The notes below the pieces were generated by a model. The model saw only the letters and a list, made by a program, of their open reading frames with translations, ran no database searches and was not told the DNA's origin. Shown in pieces: positions 28,183-37,795 of a stretch of DNA of 64,000 bases; position 1 is the stretch's first letter; each line of letters opens with the position of its first letter. The translations under genes were made by a program, and so were the position numbers. The stretch lies in NCBI RefSeq assembly GCF_000378165.1, contig NZ_KB899333.1:186001-250000 (forward strand). The letters run 5' to 3'. Source of the stretch: Saccharibacter floricola DSM 15669. Lineage in GTDB: Bacteria; Pseudomonadota; Alphaproteobacteria; Acetobacterales; Acetobacteraceae.

Positions 28183-30180
28183 ATGCTCGGAAAACTTACC
28201 TTATCAGCCATACCGTATGATGTGCCGATTCTTGTCGGCACCTTCATTGGTGTGGCCGTTATTGGGCTCGCTGTTCTTGCAGCGATTACCTATTTCCGCA
28301 AATGGGGCTATTTGTGGCGTGAGTGGTTAACAACCGTTGACCATAAAAAGCTCGGCGTCATGTATATCGTTCTCGCTATTGTCATGCTGCTGCGTGGCTT
28401 TGCTGATGCGGTTATGATGCGGACACAGCTTGCGCTGTCTTATCAGGGTAACCCAGGTTACCTGCCGCCTCATCATTATGACCAAGTCTTCTCCGCCCAT
28501 GGGACGATCATGATTTTCTTCATGGCCATGGCGTTTATGACGGGTCTGTTTAACTTTGTCGTGCCGTTGCAAGTCGGGGCACGCGATGTTGCTTTCCCAT
28601 TCCTGAACTCTGTCAGCTTCTACATGACATTGGTTGGGGCGGTTCTGATCAATATTTCACTCTTCATTGGTGAGTTTTCCAATGTTGGTTGGTTGGGGTA
28701 TCCCCCTGTATCAGAGTTGCAGTTCAACCCTGGCGTTGGTGTTGATTACTACATCTGGGCTGTTCAGATTTCTGGTATCGGAACGTTGCTCACAGGCGTT
28801 AACTTCTTCACAACAATTGTGAAGATGCGTGCACCTGGCATGAAATGGATGCATCTTCCTGTCTTCACATGGACAGCGTTTTTTACCAACATCATGATCT
28901 TGACGACATTCCCGATTTTGACGGCGACCATCTCTATGTTGAGTTTGGATCGTTATCTTGGGATGCACTTTTTCACCAACGATGGTGGTGGGAACGTGAT
29001 GCTATATCTGAATCTGATTTGGGCTTGGGGACATCCTGAGGTCTATATTCTGATTCTCCCAGCATTTGGTGTGTTCTCAGAGATTGCAGCGACCTTCTCT
29101 GGCAAGTCTCTCTTTGGCTATAAGACGATGGTTTATGCCAGTGGCGCTATTACCGTTCTCGGTAGTATCGTGTGGGTGCATCACTTCTTCACAATGGGCG
29201 CAGGGGCAGACGTCAATACCTTCTTCGGTATCATGACAATGTTCATTGCTGTTCCAACGGGTGTGAAAATCTTTAACTGGCTCTTCACCATGTATAAGGG
29301 GCGTGTGCGCTTTGAAGGTCCGATGAACTGGATCGTCGGCTTCATGATCACCTTCTCCATCGGTGGGATGACAGGTGTGATGTTGGCTATGCCAGCAGCG
29401 GACTGGGTGCTTCATAACTCCTTGTTCTTGGTGGCTCACTTCCATAACGTGATTATCGGTGGTGTGTTCTTCGGCTATATTGCTGGGATGAACTACTGGT
29501 TTCCGAAAGTGTTCGGCTACAAGCTTCGTGACAGTTGGGGTAAATGGGCATTCCGTTTCTGGTTTGTTGGTTTCTACCTCTCCTTCATCCCGCTTTACAT
29601 TGTGGGTATCGAAGGCATGACACGTCGTCTGAACCATTATGACAATCCGAACTGGCACCCATGGTTGCTGGTTGCATGTGTCGGTGTGTTCGTGTTGACG
29701 CTTGGTGTGATTTGCCAGGTTGGACAGCTCGTTTTCGCTATTGTTGACGCTGTTAACAAGAAGCATGACGCGCAGGATCTAACAGGTGATAACTGGGGTT
29801 CTGGTCGTACGCTGGAATGGTCTATTCCTTCACCAGTACCGCACTATAACTTTGCACGTTTGCCGGTAATCCGCGGCTTGGATACGTTTGAAACTGAGAA
29901 AGAATTAGGACGTCCTGAGCCTGTTTCTGAGCTTCAGCCAATCCATATGCCTAAATATTCGTCATTGGGGCCGATCCTTGGTTTCTTCACCTTCTTGTTA
30001 GGCTTCGCTATGGTCTGGCATATTTGGTGGCTGGCGATTGTTGGCTTGGTTGGTGCATTCATTGCCGTTGTGGTGCGCAGCGCTGATCTTGACATTGACT
30101 ACTATGTTCCTGTCGAAGAAATTCGTGCGGATGAGGAAGCCTTTGCCAAGCGTCTTAATGCCCCTCAGGCAGCAGAATAA
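28183..30180 (+). CDS. cyoB: Ubiquinol oxidase bo3 subunit I
   Basis: Catalytic haem-copper subunit that reduces O2 and pumps protons. 665 aa with about 15 membrane helices. [14 protein letters not shown] carries the low-spin haem His, [17 protein letters not shown] the CuB His and cross-linked Tyr, VHHFFTMG the two further CuB His, and [11 protein letters not shown] the haem His pair. It starts 14 bases after cyoA, same operon. Confidence 0.99.
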   Translation: MLGKLTLSAIPYDVPILVGTFIGVAVIGLAVLAAITYFRKWGYLWREWLTTVDHKKLGVMYIVLAIVMLLRGFADAVMMRTQLALSYQGNPGYLPPHHYDQVFSAHGTIMIFFMAMAFMTGLFNFVVPLQVGARDVAFPFLNSVSFYMTLVGAVLINISLFIGEFSNVGWLGYPPVSELQFNPGVGVDYYIWAVQISGIGTLLTGVNFFTTIVKMRAPGMKWMHLPVFTWTAFFTNIMILTTFPILTATISMLSLDRYLGMHFFTNDGGGNVMLYLNLIWAWGHPEVYILILPAFGVFSEIAATFSGKSLFGYKTMVYASGAITVLGSIVWVHHFFTMGAGADVNTFFGIMTMFIAVPTGVKIFNWLFTMYKGRVRFEGPMNWIVGFMITFSIGGMTGVMLAMPAADWVLHNSLFLVAHFHNVIIGGVFFGYIAGMNYWFPKVFGYKLRDSWGKWAFRFWFVGFYLSFIPLYIVGIEGMTRRLNHYDNPNWHPWLLVACVGVFVLTLGVICQVGQLVFAIVDAVNKKHDAQDLTGDNWGSGRTLEWSIPSPVPHYNFARLPVIRGLDTFETEKELGRPEPVSELQPIHMPKYSSLGPILGFFTFLLGFAMVWHIWWLAIVGLVGAFIAVVVRSADLDIDYYVPVEEIRADEEAFAKRLNAPQAAE

Positions 30181-30197
30181 GGGAGGCGATGATTATT

Positions 30198-30809
30198 ATG
30201 TCTCATGACACCACTCACGCGTCCCCAGCTCATCACGAGGAGCATGAGCACCAGGAAAGCCCTGTCGTGTTCGGCTTCTGGGTTTACCTGATGACGGACT
30301 GCATCATCTTCGGGACGTTGTTCACCGTTTTTGCAGTCCTGTCTCATCAGTTTGCTGGTGGCCCGACCGGTAAGGAGCTTTTCGATCTTAAGAATGTTGA
30401 GATCGAAACAGCTATCTTGCTGTTCTCTTCCATTACCTATGGCTTTGCCATGCTGGGTGCTCAAGCTCAGAAGAAGGCAGCTACTCTTGGTTGGTTGTTC
30501 ATTACATTCCTGCTGGGTTGCTCCTTCGTCTTTTTGGAAGTGAACGAATTCACGGATCTGATCGCTCATGGCGCAGGTCCTGACAGATCGGCATTTTTGT
30601 CGGCATTCTTTACATTGGTTGGGACGCATGGTCTCCATGTTACCTGTGGTCTTATCTGGATGGTGGTCGCCTTCATTCAGATCTTAGGCAAGCAGGGGCT
30701 TGGTAGCCGTATGATCTCCAAATTAACGTGCTTGAGCCTATTCTGGCACTTCTTGGATGTCGTCTGGATCTGCGTCTTCACCTTTGTCTATCTGGGGAGT
30801 GTGCTGTAA
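30198..30809 (+). CDS. cyoC: Ubiquinol oxidase bo3 subunit III
   Basis: Small polytopic subunit of the oxidase, 203 aa, five predicted helices. The N-terminus is His/Glu-rich (THASPAHHEEHEHQE), followed by FGFWVYLMTDCIIFGTLF; VGTHGLHVTCGLIWM and WHFLDVVWICVFTFVYL are typical of heme-copper oxidase subunit III. ATG 30198 sits 11 bases after GGGAGG; ATG 30189 is too close to it. Confidence 0.96.
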   Translation: MSHDTTHASPAHHEEHEHQESPVVFGFWVYLMTDCIIFGTLFTVFAVLSHQFAGGPTGKELFDLKNVEIETAILLFSSITYGFAMLGAQAQKKAATLGWLFITFLLGCSFVFLEVNEFTDLIAHGAGPDRSAFLSAFFTLVGTHGLHVTCGLIWMVVAFIQILGKQGLGSRMISKLTCLSLFWHFLDVVWICVFTFVYLGSVL

Positions 30810-31144
30810 TGAGCCAGACCCATACGACTACACAGGAAGGGGAGAGCCACGGCTCTGCCGCTTCCTACGTCATCGGCTTTGTTCTAGCCGTCATCCTGAC
30901 AGTGGCGTCTTTCGCGACTGTCTTGAGCAAGGCGTTCTCTTACTGGACAGCTTTGGTTGTTCTCAGCATTCTTGCTGTAGTTCAGATCGTTGTTCACCTT
31001 GTGTTCTTCTTGCATATGAACACGAGCTCTAAGCAGCGTTGGATTCTTATGACCTTCGCTGTCACCGTGGCAATGGTAATGATTGTTGTGGTTGGCTCTC
31101 TCTTCGTGCTCTGGAATAGCCAGGCACATATGATGGTGCGCTAA
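30809..31144 (+). CDS. cyoD: Ubiquinol oxidase bo3 subunit IV
   Basis: Three-helix accessory subunit, 111 aa, needed for assembly of the CuB site in E. coli. After a polar N-terminus come YVIGFVLAVILTVASFATVL, LSILAVVQIVVHLVFFLHM and a third helix VTVAMVMIVVVGSLFVLW. The ATG overlaps the cyoC stop by one base (TAATG). Last gene of the cyo operon; no cyoE follows here. Confidence 0.96.
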   Translation: MSQTHTTTQEGESHGSAASYVIGFVLAVILTVASFATVLSKAFSYWTALVVLSILAVVQIVVHLVFFLHMNTSSKQRWILMTFAVTVAMVMIVVVGSLFVLWNSQAHMMVR

Positions 31145-31175
31145 GAAGCGCCGTTCATTCCTGAGGGAGTGTAAG

Positions 31176-31208
31176 AGGGCCGGTAGCTATATGCTGCCGG
31201 CCCTTTTT
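31176..31208 (+). terminator. Intrinsic terminator of cyo operon
   Basis: Twelve-base GC-rich stem AGGGCCGGTAGC (31176-31187)/GCTGCCGGCCCT (31193-31204), one wobble pair, loop TATAT, then T-run. Confidence 0.88.
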
Positions 31209-31256
31209 ATATGTTTTCTACTGGAGGCGGTTTATTGGAGCGTCGATAGAATGCAT

Positions 31257-31301
31257 AAAAAAAAGCCTCCCGAGCGATAATGCATCGGGAGGCTTTTTTT
31301 T
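31257..31301. terminator. Bidirectional terminator between cyo operon and fdxA
   Basis: Perfect 17-bp inverted repeat (31257-31273 with 31285-31301), eight A at one end and eight T at the other, 11-base loop. It serves the minus-strand fdxA operon, 17 bases before its stop, and backs up cyo. Confidence 0.9.
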
Positions 31302-31317
31302 GCAGAAAGACGGCAGA

Positions 31318-31650
31318 TCAGTCTTTATGAGGTGCTTCAGAGAGCATCTCCATCTTGCCTGTTTTGCCATTCCACTCTTCGCTGTCTGCTGGAGGGGTAC
31401 CTTTTTGGCTCATATTCGGCCATATATTGGCGTATTTGGCGTTAATCTCCATCCAAGGGGCAGAGCGTTCATCACTGTCAGGGAAGATAGCCTCAGCTGG
31501 GCATTCTGGTTCGCACACGCCGCAATCGATGCATTCGTCAGGATGAATAACTAAGAAGTTTTCACCAGCGTAGAAGCAGTCGACAGGGCAGACCTCTACA
31601 CAATCCATAAACTTGCAGCGAACGCAGTTTTCTGTGACCACATAGGTCAT
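31318..31650 (-). CDS. fdxA: 7Fe-8S ferredoxin FdxA
   Basis: Soluble electron carrier with one 3Fe-4S and one 4Fe-4S cluster, 110 aa. Cys pattern [20 protein letters not shown] and [14 protein letters not shown], followed by the C-terminal extension with [15 protein letters not shown] typical of alphaproteobacterial FdxA. It is the last gene of the minus-strand run helicase-S4-fdxA; in many relatives carD follows, but here a terminator does. Confidence 0.96.
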   Translation of the reverse strand: MTYVVTENCVRCKFMDCVEVCPVDCFYAGENFLVIHPDECIDCGVCEPECPAEAIFPDSDERSAPWMEINAKYANIWPNMSQKGTPPADSEEWNGKTGKMEMLSEAPHKD

Positions 31651-31758
31651 TATTGCTGTCTCCGATTTGCTTATTCAGGCCGTAGCAAAGGGGCCCTATA
31701 AAAGATTTCAGCACTGATATGCCGAAGATAAGGGGGGTGTGGCAAGTCTATTGTCACA

Positions 31759-32037
31759 TTATGATGGAATTGTTTCATAAAGCTGCATTGCCTCAGATGC
31801 GGGGCCACGGCGTGATCCAAGCTTTTTCACCTGCCAAACGCAGACATCATTGGGGTGATGAGGGGAGACAAAAGTTAACACATCATCAAGATGAATTTTT
31901 GCATGCGCTTTAGTAGTGTGCTGGCCGTTAATGCGCACACGCCCCTTGCGAATGAACTGCCCGCAAAGAGCGCGTGTTTTCGCTAAGCGGGTATAATAAA
32001 GCCACATATCAAGCCGTTGATGATCCTGTTCAGTCAT
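31759..32037 (-). CDS. S4-domain RNA-binding protein (HslR-like)
   Basis: 92-residue protein made almost entirely of one S4 RNA-binding domain: QRLDMWLYYTRLAKTRALCGQFIRKGRVRING. The E. coli relative HslR (Hsp15) binds stalled 50S subunits carrying nascent chain-tRNA. It lies 12 bases after the Suv3-like helicase, an arrangement common in alphaproteobacteria, suggesting a shared RNA or ribosome role. Confidence 0.88.
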   Translation of the reverse strand: MTEQDHQRLDMWLYYTRLAKTRALCGQFIRKGRVRINGQHTTKAHAKIHLDDVLTFVSPHHPNDVCVWQVKKLGSRRGPASEAMQLYETIPS

Positions 32038-32049
32038 AATTCTTTGTTT

Positions 32050-34620
32050 TTAACGTACAGGTTTCCACTGAGAAAGAGCGGCAAAGGGCGAGTGCTGGAG
32101 GCGTTCGAACGCCTTTTTTGTCTGCCGCCGTGCTTTCTTGGCAGAGAGGCGGTGCTTGGGATGTGATGTGGAAGCACGGCGCTTTGGTTTGCCAAGCAGC
32201 ATAAGAGGGGCGGCTGGGCCATAATGCGTGGACGAAAGTGTTTGAGGTGCATGATGAGCAATCTTCAAGCTTCGCAGAAAGGCAGGAAGATGTTTTTTGC
32301 TGGTTCCTAAAAGGGAAGGAAGATTGTGCGGGGCGGGGCGTTTGCGCGCATTTTGGCGACCCTGTGTCAGTAGTCGTAAGACATGTTCAAGCGTATCAGC
32401 GCGGATCATGAGCGGTTCCACACGCACCCACCCTGGGAGGGCCTTTGCTGATGGTGCTGGGAGTGTTTTACGTCCTGCTGGGGGAATTGCGAGGTCTGTT
32501 CCGTGCCATAAATTATAAAGCAGGGTCATCAATGGCATGAGAGCTGGCTTGAGAAGGAACGCGCAGAAAATAAAGCGTGATCCGATGGTAATGCCCATTT
32601 TATTGAGGCGTTTCCGTACGCGCATACCGTTTTTAATGTCATCGGGAAGGGTTGTGGTCATTCCTCCATCTTCAAGGAGGCGATGGATAAGCCCACGGAT
32701 GAAAGGGTCATCCTCAGATTGTTCCGAAAGAGTGAAGAGACGTTTCAGGCGGCGGACGATATGGGCCTGCACAATATTTTGTACATGGTTCCCGACACGT
32801 GTCATCTGGGTGACATCTTGGAACTCTCCAGGGAGAAGGCGACTATCAGGATGGAAAAAGTCTTTCCCCCGTGTGAGGCGCGCAATCGGTGCGTCTTGCC
32901 ACGTGATGACGCCTTCTGGAGTGATGGAAAAAGCGGAGTTCTCTTCGCGTAGAAAAGCTCGGATGCGAGCTGGCAGGGCATAACGTAGGGCGCGTTTGCC
33001 TGCTTTGAGCAAGAGAGCATTTTCAGCTTGGTCTGTTGGGACGGTTATGTGCAGAGAAAAGCCAGAGATCTGACCAATTTCATGGCCTTCCACGACAATT
33101 TTATCCTGCGGCGTTACGGCATAAAGAAGATCGTGATGCTCACCAGGGGTGGGGCGGCGCAGGAGAGCCGTGGCACGTTTATTGACAAAACGGCTTGTCA
33201 GACGCTCATGAAGCGTGTCTGAGAGCCTGTCTTCAACCTCGCGGCTGCGTTCTTGCCAAAGGCTGTTATTACGCATCCAGCCAGCGCGTGCGGCGACATA
33301 GGCGCAAACACGCACACCGGAGAGACGGTGCATGAGCGTGTCAATATCACCCTCCATACGGTCGAGACCACGCAGCTGCCCGTCAAGCCATGTAGGAGGA
33401 ATGCGCCCGTGATGGAGGAGATCGAGAAAGAGACGGCCGCAAAGGCGCGCATGGCTTCCATCCCCAAGTTTGCGGAAGTCAGGAATTTGGCAGGTTTCCC
33501 ATAAAAGGGAGGTCGCGCGTTTCCCACGAGCCTCATGGCGGATTTCAGGCGTTTGGATAAGTGTGGTGAGAACGTCGAGGTCAGAGGCGGTACGGCCGGT
33601 AACAAGCCCCGGTTGAGGCGGTTTGCTCATCAAGCTCTCAAGCAAGGCTTCTGGGCTACTATAGTCGAGTTGTGTTTGCCGCCAATAAATCTGCCGAACA
33701 GGGTCGAAGCGGTGCTCTTCAACGGCTTCGATAAGTTCAGCAGACATGGGGGCGCAGGTGCCTGTGGTGCCGAAGGTGCCGTCTTTCATGCCACGGCCTG
33801 CGCGCCCGGTAATCTGCGCGACCTCTTGAGGGGTAAGCGGGCGAGCGTTCAGACCGTCGAACTTGCGTAGGGAGGCAAGGGCAACATGGTCGACGTCCAT
33901 ATTAAGGCCCATGCCGATGGCGTCTGTTGCAACGAGGTAGTCCACATCGCGATTTTGATAGAGCTCTACCTGAGCGTTGCGTGTTCGTGGGCTGAGGCGG
34001 CCCATGATGACGGCGCAGCCCCCGCGTTTTTGTCGAATCGCTTCAGCAATGGCGTACACATCGGTGACAGAGAAGGCCACAATGGCTGAGCGCGCTGGCA
34101 GACGAGTTAAATTAATGGGGCCGAGATTAGAGAGCTGAGAGAGACGTTCGCGCGTTTCAATCGTGATGCCGGGGATGAGCTTTTTAAGCAGGCCGCGAAT
34201 GGTTTCAGCACCGAGAAAGAGCGTTTCTCCTCGACCACGTGCATGAAGCAGGCGATCTGTAAAAACATGGCCACGGTCGGGGTCTGCAGCGAGTTGGATT
34301 TCATCAATCCCTACAAAATCGACCACTCGATCAAGTGGCATGGCTTCGACCGTGCAGGAAAACCACCGTGCTTTTGGGGGAATAATTTTTTCTTCCCCTG
34401 TGAGTAACGCAACAGAATCCTTACCTTTTATGCTGACGAGACGTTCGTAATTCTCTCGCGCTAATAATCGGAGAGGGAAACCGATCATGCCGCTACTATG
34501 CGCCATCATGCGTGTGAGGGCATAATGGGTCTTCCCCGTATTAGTGGGGCCGAGTACGGCATGAATCGGAGCTGGCATGGCCGAGCTATTTGGTAAGGTC
34601 TGGTGTGAATGTCCCATCAT
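32050..34620 (-). CDS. Suv3-like RNA/DNA helicase
   Basis: Helicase of the mitochondrial Suv3 (degradosome) type. Walker A GPTNTGKT lies near the N-terminus, motif II is DEIQ (GIDEIQLAADPDRG), then GRLSPRTRNAQVELYQ, ATDAIGMGLNMDVDHV, QITGRAGRG, and a long helical C-terminal region with a Lys/Arg-rich tail. In mitochondria Suv3 works with an exoribonuclease; the bacterial role is undefined. The frame is open to TTG 34656; ATG 34620 or ATG 34578 are the better starts, neither with a clear Shine-Dalgarno. It is divergent from the aminopeptidase. Confidence 0.88.
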   Translation of the reverse strand: MMGHSHQTLPNSSAMPAPIHAVLGPTNTGKTHYALTRMMAHSSGMIGFPLRLLARENYERLVSIKGKDSVALLTGEEKIIPPKARWFSCTVEAMPLDRVVDFVGIDEIQLAADPDRGHVFTDRLLHARGRGETLFLGAETIRGLLKKLIPGITIETRERLSQLSNLGPINLTRLPARSAIVAFSVTDVYAIAEAIRQKRGGCAVIMGRLSPRTRNAQVELYQNRDVDYLVATDAIGMGLNMDVDHVALASLRKFDGLNARPLTPQEVAQITGRAGRGMKDGTFGTTGTCAPMSAELIEAVEEHRFDPVRQIYWRQTQLDYSSPEALLESLMSKPPQPGLVTGRTASDLDVLTTLIQTPEIRHEARGKRATSLLWETCQIPDFRKLGDGSHARLCGRLFLDLLHHGRIPPTWLDGQLRGLDRMEGDIDTLMHRLSGVRVCAYVAARAGWMRNNSLWQERSREVEDRLSDTLHERLTSRFVNKRATALLRRPTPGEHHDLLYAVTPQDKIVVEGHEIGQISGFSLHITVPTDQAENALLLKAGKRALRYALPARIRAFLREENSAFSITPEGVITWQDAPIARLTRGKDFFHPDSRLLPGEFQDVTQMTRVGNHVQNIVQAHIVRRLKRLFTLSEQSEDDPFIRGLIHRLLEDGGMTTTLPDDIKNGMRVRKRLNKMGITIGSRFIFCAFLLKPALMPLMTLLYNLWHGTDLAIPPAGRKTLPAPSAKALPGWVRVEPLMIRADTLEHVLRLLTQGRQNARKRPAPHNLPSLLGTSKKHLPAFLRSLKIAHHAPQTLSSTHYGPAAPLMLLGKPKRRASTSHPKHRLSAKKARRQTKKAFERLQHSPFAALSQWKPVR

Positions 34621-34686
34621 GGCTGGAATGGTTGGGTGAGAGTGCGACAAAAGCAAGGTTGTTTTTTGGAGTTTTAAAGGTTTCTT

Positions 34687-36060
34687 ATGACAGAACAGCG
34701 TTCATTACCTTTGGTACCGCTTAGCGATGAGGCGCAAAGACGGCCTCTTTATCTTGTAAGTTCACAGGACGAAGAGACTTTGGCGGCTCTATGCGGCACG
34801 TATGGGGATTTTTTCCGCCATCAAGGGTTCAAAGGTAAAGAGGGCGACTTTACCCTTCTTCCAGATGATGATGGTGTTGCCGGAGCAATTTTTTGCGTTC
34901 CTAAAAAACACGGGCCTTTACCCTATGGAGCGTTGGCATCGCTTTTATCAGAAGGTGTGTGGCGTTTAGAGAATCGGACGCCGCATGAAACGGTTCTTTA
35001 TGATGCGGCGCTGGGCTTTTGTTTAGGCAGCTATAGCTACCGCCTTGGTAAAAAAGAGAAGATACATTCTGCACGGCTGTGCGTTCCTGAAGCGGTTTTA
35101 TCTGAGGTGCGTCATTTGGCTGAGGCCTGTTGGCTCGGACGTGACCTGATCAATACGCCAGCGAATCTTTTAGGGCCGCAAGAGTTAGCACAGCGTGCAC
35201 GCTATGCGTTGGAAAGCCGTGGTGCGGCGGTCGATATCGTGACAGGTGAGACGCTGGAGCAGGCTTATCCTTGTCTTTCAGCCGTTGGTGCTGGCTCTGA
35301 GCGGGCACCTGCTGTTGTGGTGGCGCGCTGGAAAGCTCGCGAGGGCGCACAGCGCTTGTCCTTGGTGGGAAAAGGCGTCTGCTTTGATACCGGAGGCTAT
35401 GACCTTAAGCCAAGCGGGCCCATGCTGAAGATGAAGAAGGATATGGGCGGAGCGGCTCTGATGCTGTCTTTAGCCTGCGCGTTGATTGATGCGGGTGCGG
35501 ATCTGGACATTGAGGTGCGTCTTGGCTGTGTGGAAAACAGCGTCTCTGGCCATGCTATGCGCCCAGGAGATGTCTTGCCAACGCGCAAAGGATTGCATGT
35601 TGAAGTTGGCAATACGGACGCAGAAGGGCGTTTGGTTTTGTGTGACCTGCTTACAGAAGCTTCTGAAACGCAACCTGATATTCTTCTTGATGCGGCAACC
35701 CTGACAGGAGCAGCCCGTGTTGCTTTGGGGCCTGATCTTCCTGTGTTGTTTAGCAATGATGATGATCTGGCCGAATCTGTGCTTAATGCAGGGAAAAAGG
35801 TACATGATCCTCTGTGGCAGTTGCCGCTCTGGTCTGACTATAATGCATGGCTCGACAGTGATGTCGCTGATTGCAGCAATGTGTCCTCGCGTCCAATGGC
35901 TGGTGCCATTACGGCAGCGCTTTATTTGCAGCGTTTTGTCCCAGAAGGGCAGAAATGGGCGCATATTGATACATTTGGATGGAATGATGTGGCCCAATCA
36001 GGTCGCCCTGCAGGAGGGGAAACATTGGCGTTGAGGGCACTCTTTAAGGCTTTTTTATGA
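34687..36060 (+). CDS. M17 leucyl aminopeptidase family protein
   Basis: Di-metal exopeptidase removing N-terminal residues, cytosolic. 457 aa; a divergent N-terminal domain, then the catalytic domain: VGKGVCFDTGGYDLKPSG (metal Lys/Asp), MKKDMGGAA, and NTDAEGRLVLCDLL, the M17 signature. It is shorter than PepA and closer to the second alphaproteobacterial M17 paralogue. It starts about 65 bases from the divergent helicase. Confidence 0.93.
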   Translation: MTEQRSLPLVPLSDEAQRRPLYLVSSQDEETLAALCGTYGDFFRHQGFKGKEGDFTLLPDDDGVAGAIFCVPKKHGPLPYGALASLLSEGVWRLENRTPHETVLYDAALGFCLGSYSYRLGKKEKIHSARLCVPEAVLSEVRHLAEACWLGRDLINTPANLLGPQELAQRARYALESRGAAVDIVTGETLEQAYPCLSAVGAGSERAPAVVVARWKAREGAQRLSLVGKGVCFDTGGYDLKPSGPMLKMKKDMGGAALMLSLACALIDAGADLDIEVRLGCVENSVSGHAMRPGDVLPTRKGLHVEVGNTDAEGRLVLCDLLTEASETQPDILLDAATLTGAARVALGPDLPVLFSNDDDLAESVLNAGKKVHDPLWQLPLWSDYNAWLDSDVADCSNVSSRPMAGAITAALYLQRFVPEGQKWAHIDTFGWNDVAQSGRPAGGETLALRALFKAFL

Positions 36061-36266
36061 CATTTGTATCGGTATAGTTATAATCTAAGGGTATATCAGA
36101 CGGGAGCTGTACGCATTCAACTCTCTTATGCAAATTTGGAAATACTTGCGCATCCGTTCCAAAAGCTCCAGATGAAGCATCATAGAGTCATGTAATTGGG
36201 TTTTTCCCTCAGTGAGATATGTCCGGGGATGCTGGGGAGACCCTTTGAGATGGGAAGGATTGAGAG

Positions 36267-36674
36267 ATGAACTACAACACACAAGACCAGATGCTGACCC
36301 TGCTGCGTGACACGATCGTCGCTACAGTACGGGGTGAGGGGCCGGACTTGTCTGCGCGTCAGCTTGCCGTCTTCCTGACCTGTTACCTTGAAGATGGGGC
36401 ACATACGGTACGCGGACTGGCACAGATCTTAAATGTCTCCAAGCCAGCTATTACGCGGGCTTTGGATCGTCTGAGTGAGCTTGATCTGGCGCGTCGTAAG
36501 GTTGATCCGTTAGATCGTCGTTCTGTGCTGGTACAGCGCACATTAAAGGGCTCTGCTTATTTGCGCGAGCTGCGTCATGTCATGAGTGAAGCAGGACATG
36601 GGGAGCAAACAGCTCCTTCAACTAAGAAGCCACGCTCTCATGTGGCTGCTTTCCGTTCCCGTCGGGCCGGCTAA
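36267..36674 (+). CDS. MarR-type winged-helix regulator
   Basis: 135-residue DNA-binding regulator. The helix-turn-helix and wing are clear: TVRGLAQILNVSKPAITRALDRLSELDLARRKVDPLDRRSVLVQRT, with the DxRR wing tip. The C-terminal tail is basic (KKPRSHVAAFRSRRAG). No ligand can be inferred. About 200 bases of upstream DNA contain no gene; convergent with the WecA-like gene. Confidence 0.85.
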   Translation: MNYNTQDQMLTLLRDTIVATVRGEGPDLSARQLAVFLTCYLEDGAHTVRGLAQILNVSKPAITRALDRLSELDLARRKVDPLDRRSVLVQRTLKGSAYLRELRHVMSEAGHGEQTAPSTKKPRSHVAAFRSRRAG

Positions 36675-36688
36675 CGCTCTAAAGCGGT

Positions 36689-37675
36689 TTACCATCTCTC
36701 CCTGAGGTGCGTGCGTGCTCTTTGCACGATTGTTACGGTCCAGAGAAGCTGTGGAACAATAACGGCTATGACACAGCTGAGACCGTGACATAAAGCAAAG
36801 GCCGCGCCACCCCAGAGGGTAAACCCCCAATGGCATAGGGTGACTGCGGAGCTGGGAATGCCCGTGCGGACAGCGAGCTGGTAAAGATGACCGCGATGCG
36901 CGGTAGCAAGAGGCTCTCCAGCGCAGAGCCGACGGCCTAATGTAAAGGTGACATCCCAGAAAATACCGGCCATGAGGCAGGGGAAAAGCCAAAAAAGCGA
37001 GGGAAGGGCACTCAAGTGCTCGTGATGTGGAAGGGTGGACATCCACCCCCAGCTGAGGATGAGGGCGCAAGGCTGGCTTCCTGCATCCCCCATGAAGATA
37101 CGGGCTTTGGGAAAGTTAAAGGGCAAGAAGGCAAGAAGGCTGCTTGTGAGTAAAAGAAGTATGGCAGGGGAAATTCCAAAGCCTGCCATTATGACGGCGC
37201 TGAGGAACATAACGCCGGCAGCAAGGCCATTTAGGCCATCCATAAAATTAAGCGCATTGGTGCAGACGAGCCCCATGATGATCATCGGAATGATCGCATT
37301 GGGGGATGGTATGATGCCAATAAGAAGGAGGCTTGTTGCAGCACTTTGCGCGGCGAGTTTATAACGGGCCGGGAAAGGACGCATATCGTCGACCCATGAG
37401 ACCGTACATAACAGTAGAACGCCCCCTATGAGGCAGAGCTGCGCGCGCGTGAGGGGGGCCTGTGCTAGAGAGGCTTGCAACGCCATACTCCCTAGGAAGG
37501 CAGCGATAATCGCCAGTCCTCCTCCTTTGGGCGTTGGGGTATGGTGCGCGCTGCGTTGGACGGGGACATCCATAATACCAAGCTGGATGAGCGGGCGTAG
37601 CGTGATGAAGCAGAGTAAGAGAGCGGCAAGTGGTGCGAGGCTCAGATTCTGGGTAAGGTGAAGAAGAGAAAACAC
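36689..37675 (-). CDS. WecA/MraY-type phospho-sugar transferase
   Basis: Polyprenyl-phosphate N-acetylhexosamine-1-phosphate transferase, starting glycan assembly on undecaprenyl phosphate in the inner membrane. 328 aa, about ten helices. Catalytic motifs: SWVDDMR, NALNFMDGLNGLA, FMGDAGS and HRGHLYQ. Most like WbpL/WecA rather than MraY. The start is GTG 37675; no better ATG precedes the first helix. Divergent from the FlaA1-like dehydratase, with which it probably forms a surface-glycan unit. Confidence 0.9.
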   Translation of the reverse strand: MFSLLHLTQNLSLAPLAALLLCFITLRPLIQLGIMDVPVQRSAHHTPTPKGGGLAIIAAFLGSMALQASLAQAPLTRAQLCLIGGVLLLCTVSWVDDMRPFPARYKLAAQSAATSLLLIGIIPSPNAIIPMIIMGLVCTNALNFMDGLNGLAAGVMFLSAVIMAGFGISPAILLLLTSSLLAFLPFNFPKARIFMGDAGSQPCALILSWGWMSTLPHHEHLSALPSLFWLFPCLMAGIFWDVTFTLGRRLCAGEPLATAHRGHLYQLAVRTGIPSSAVTLCHWGFTLWGGAAFALCHGLSCVIAVIVPQLLWTVTIVQRARTHLRERW

Positions 37676-37795
37676 GTGATCTTGTCCAACATCTGCTAGA
37701 AGAACCCTTGAATGAGAAGCAATACGTGATCACACCGTCATCGGCTAGAGGAAGACAATGCGCGCAATTGGTGAGAACTCATCCATGACGGATAG

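Noticed and set aside
29077-29766. 229-codon frame antisense to cyoB
   Set aside because: His/Glu-rich translation typical of the reverse strand of a membrane gene; cyoB is clearly the coding strand.
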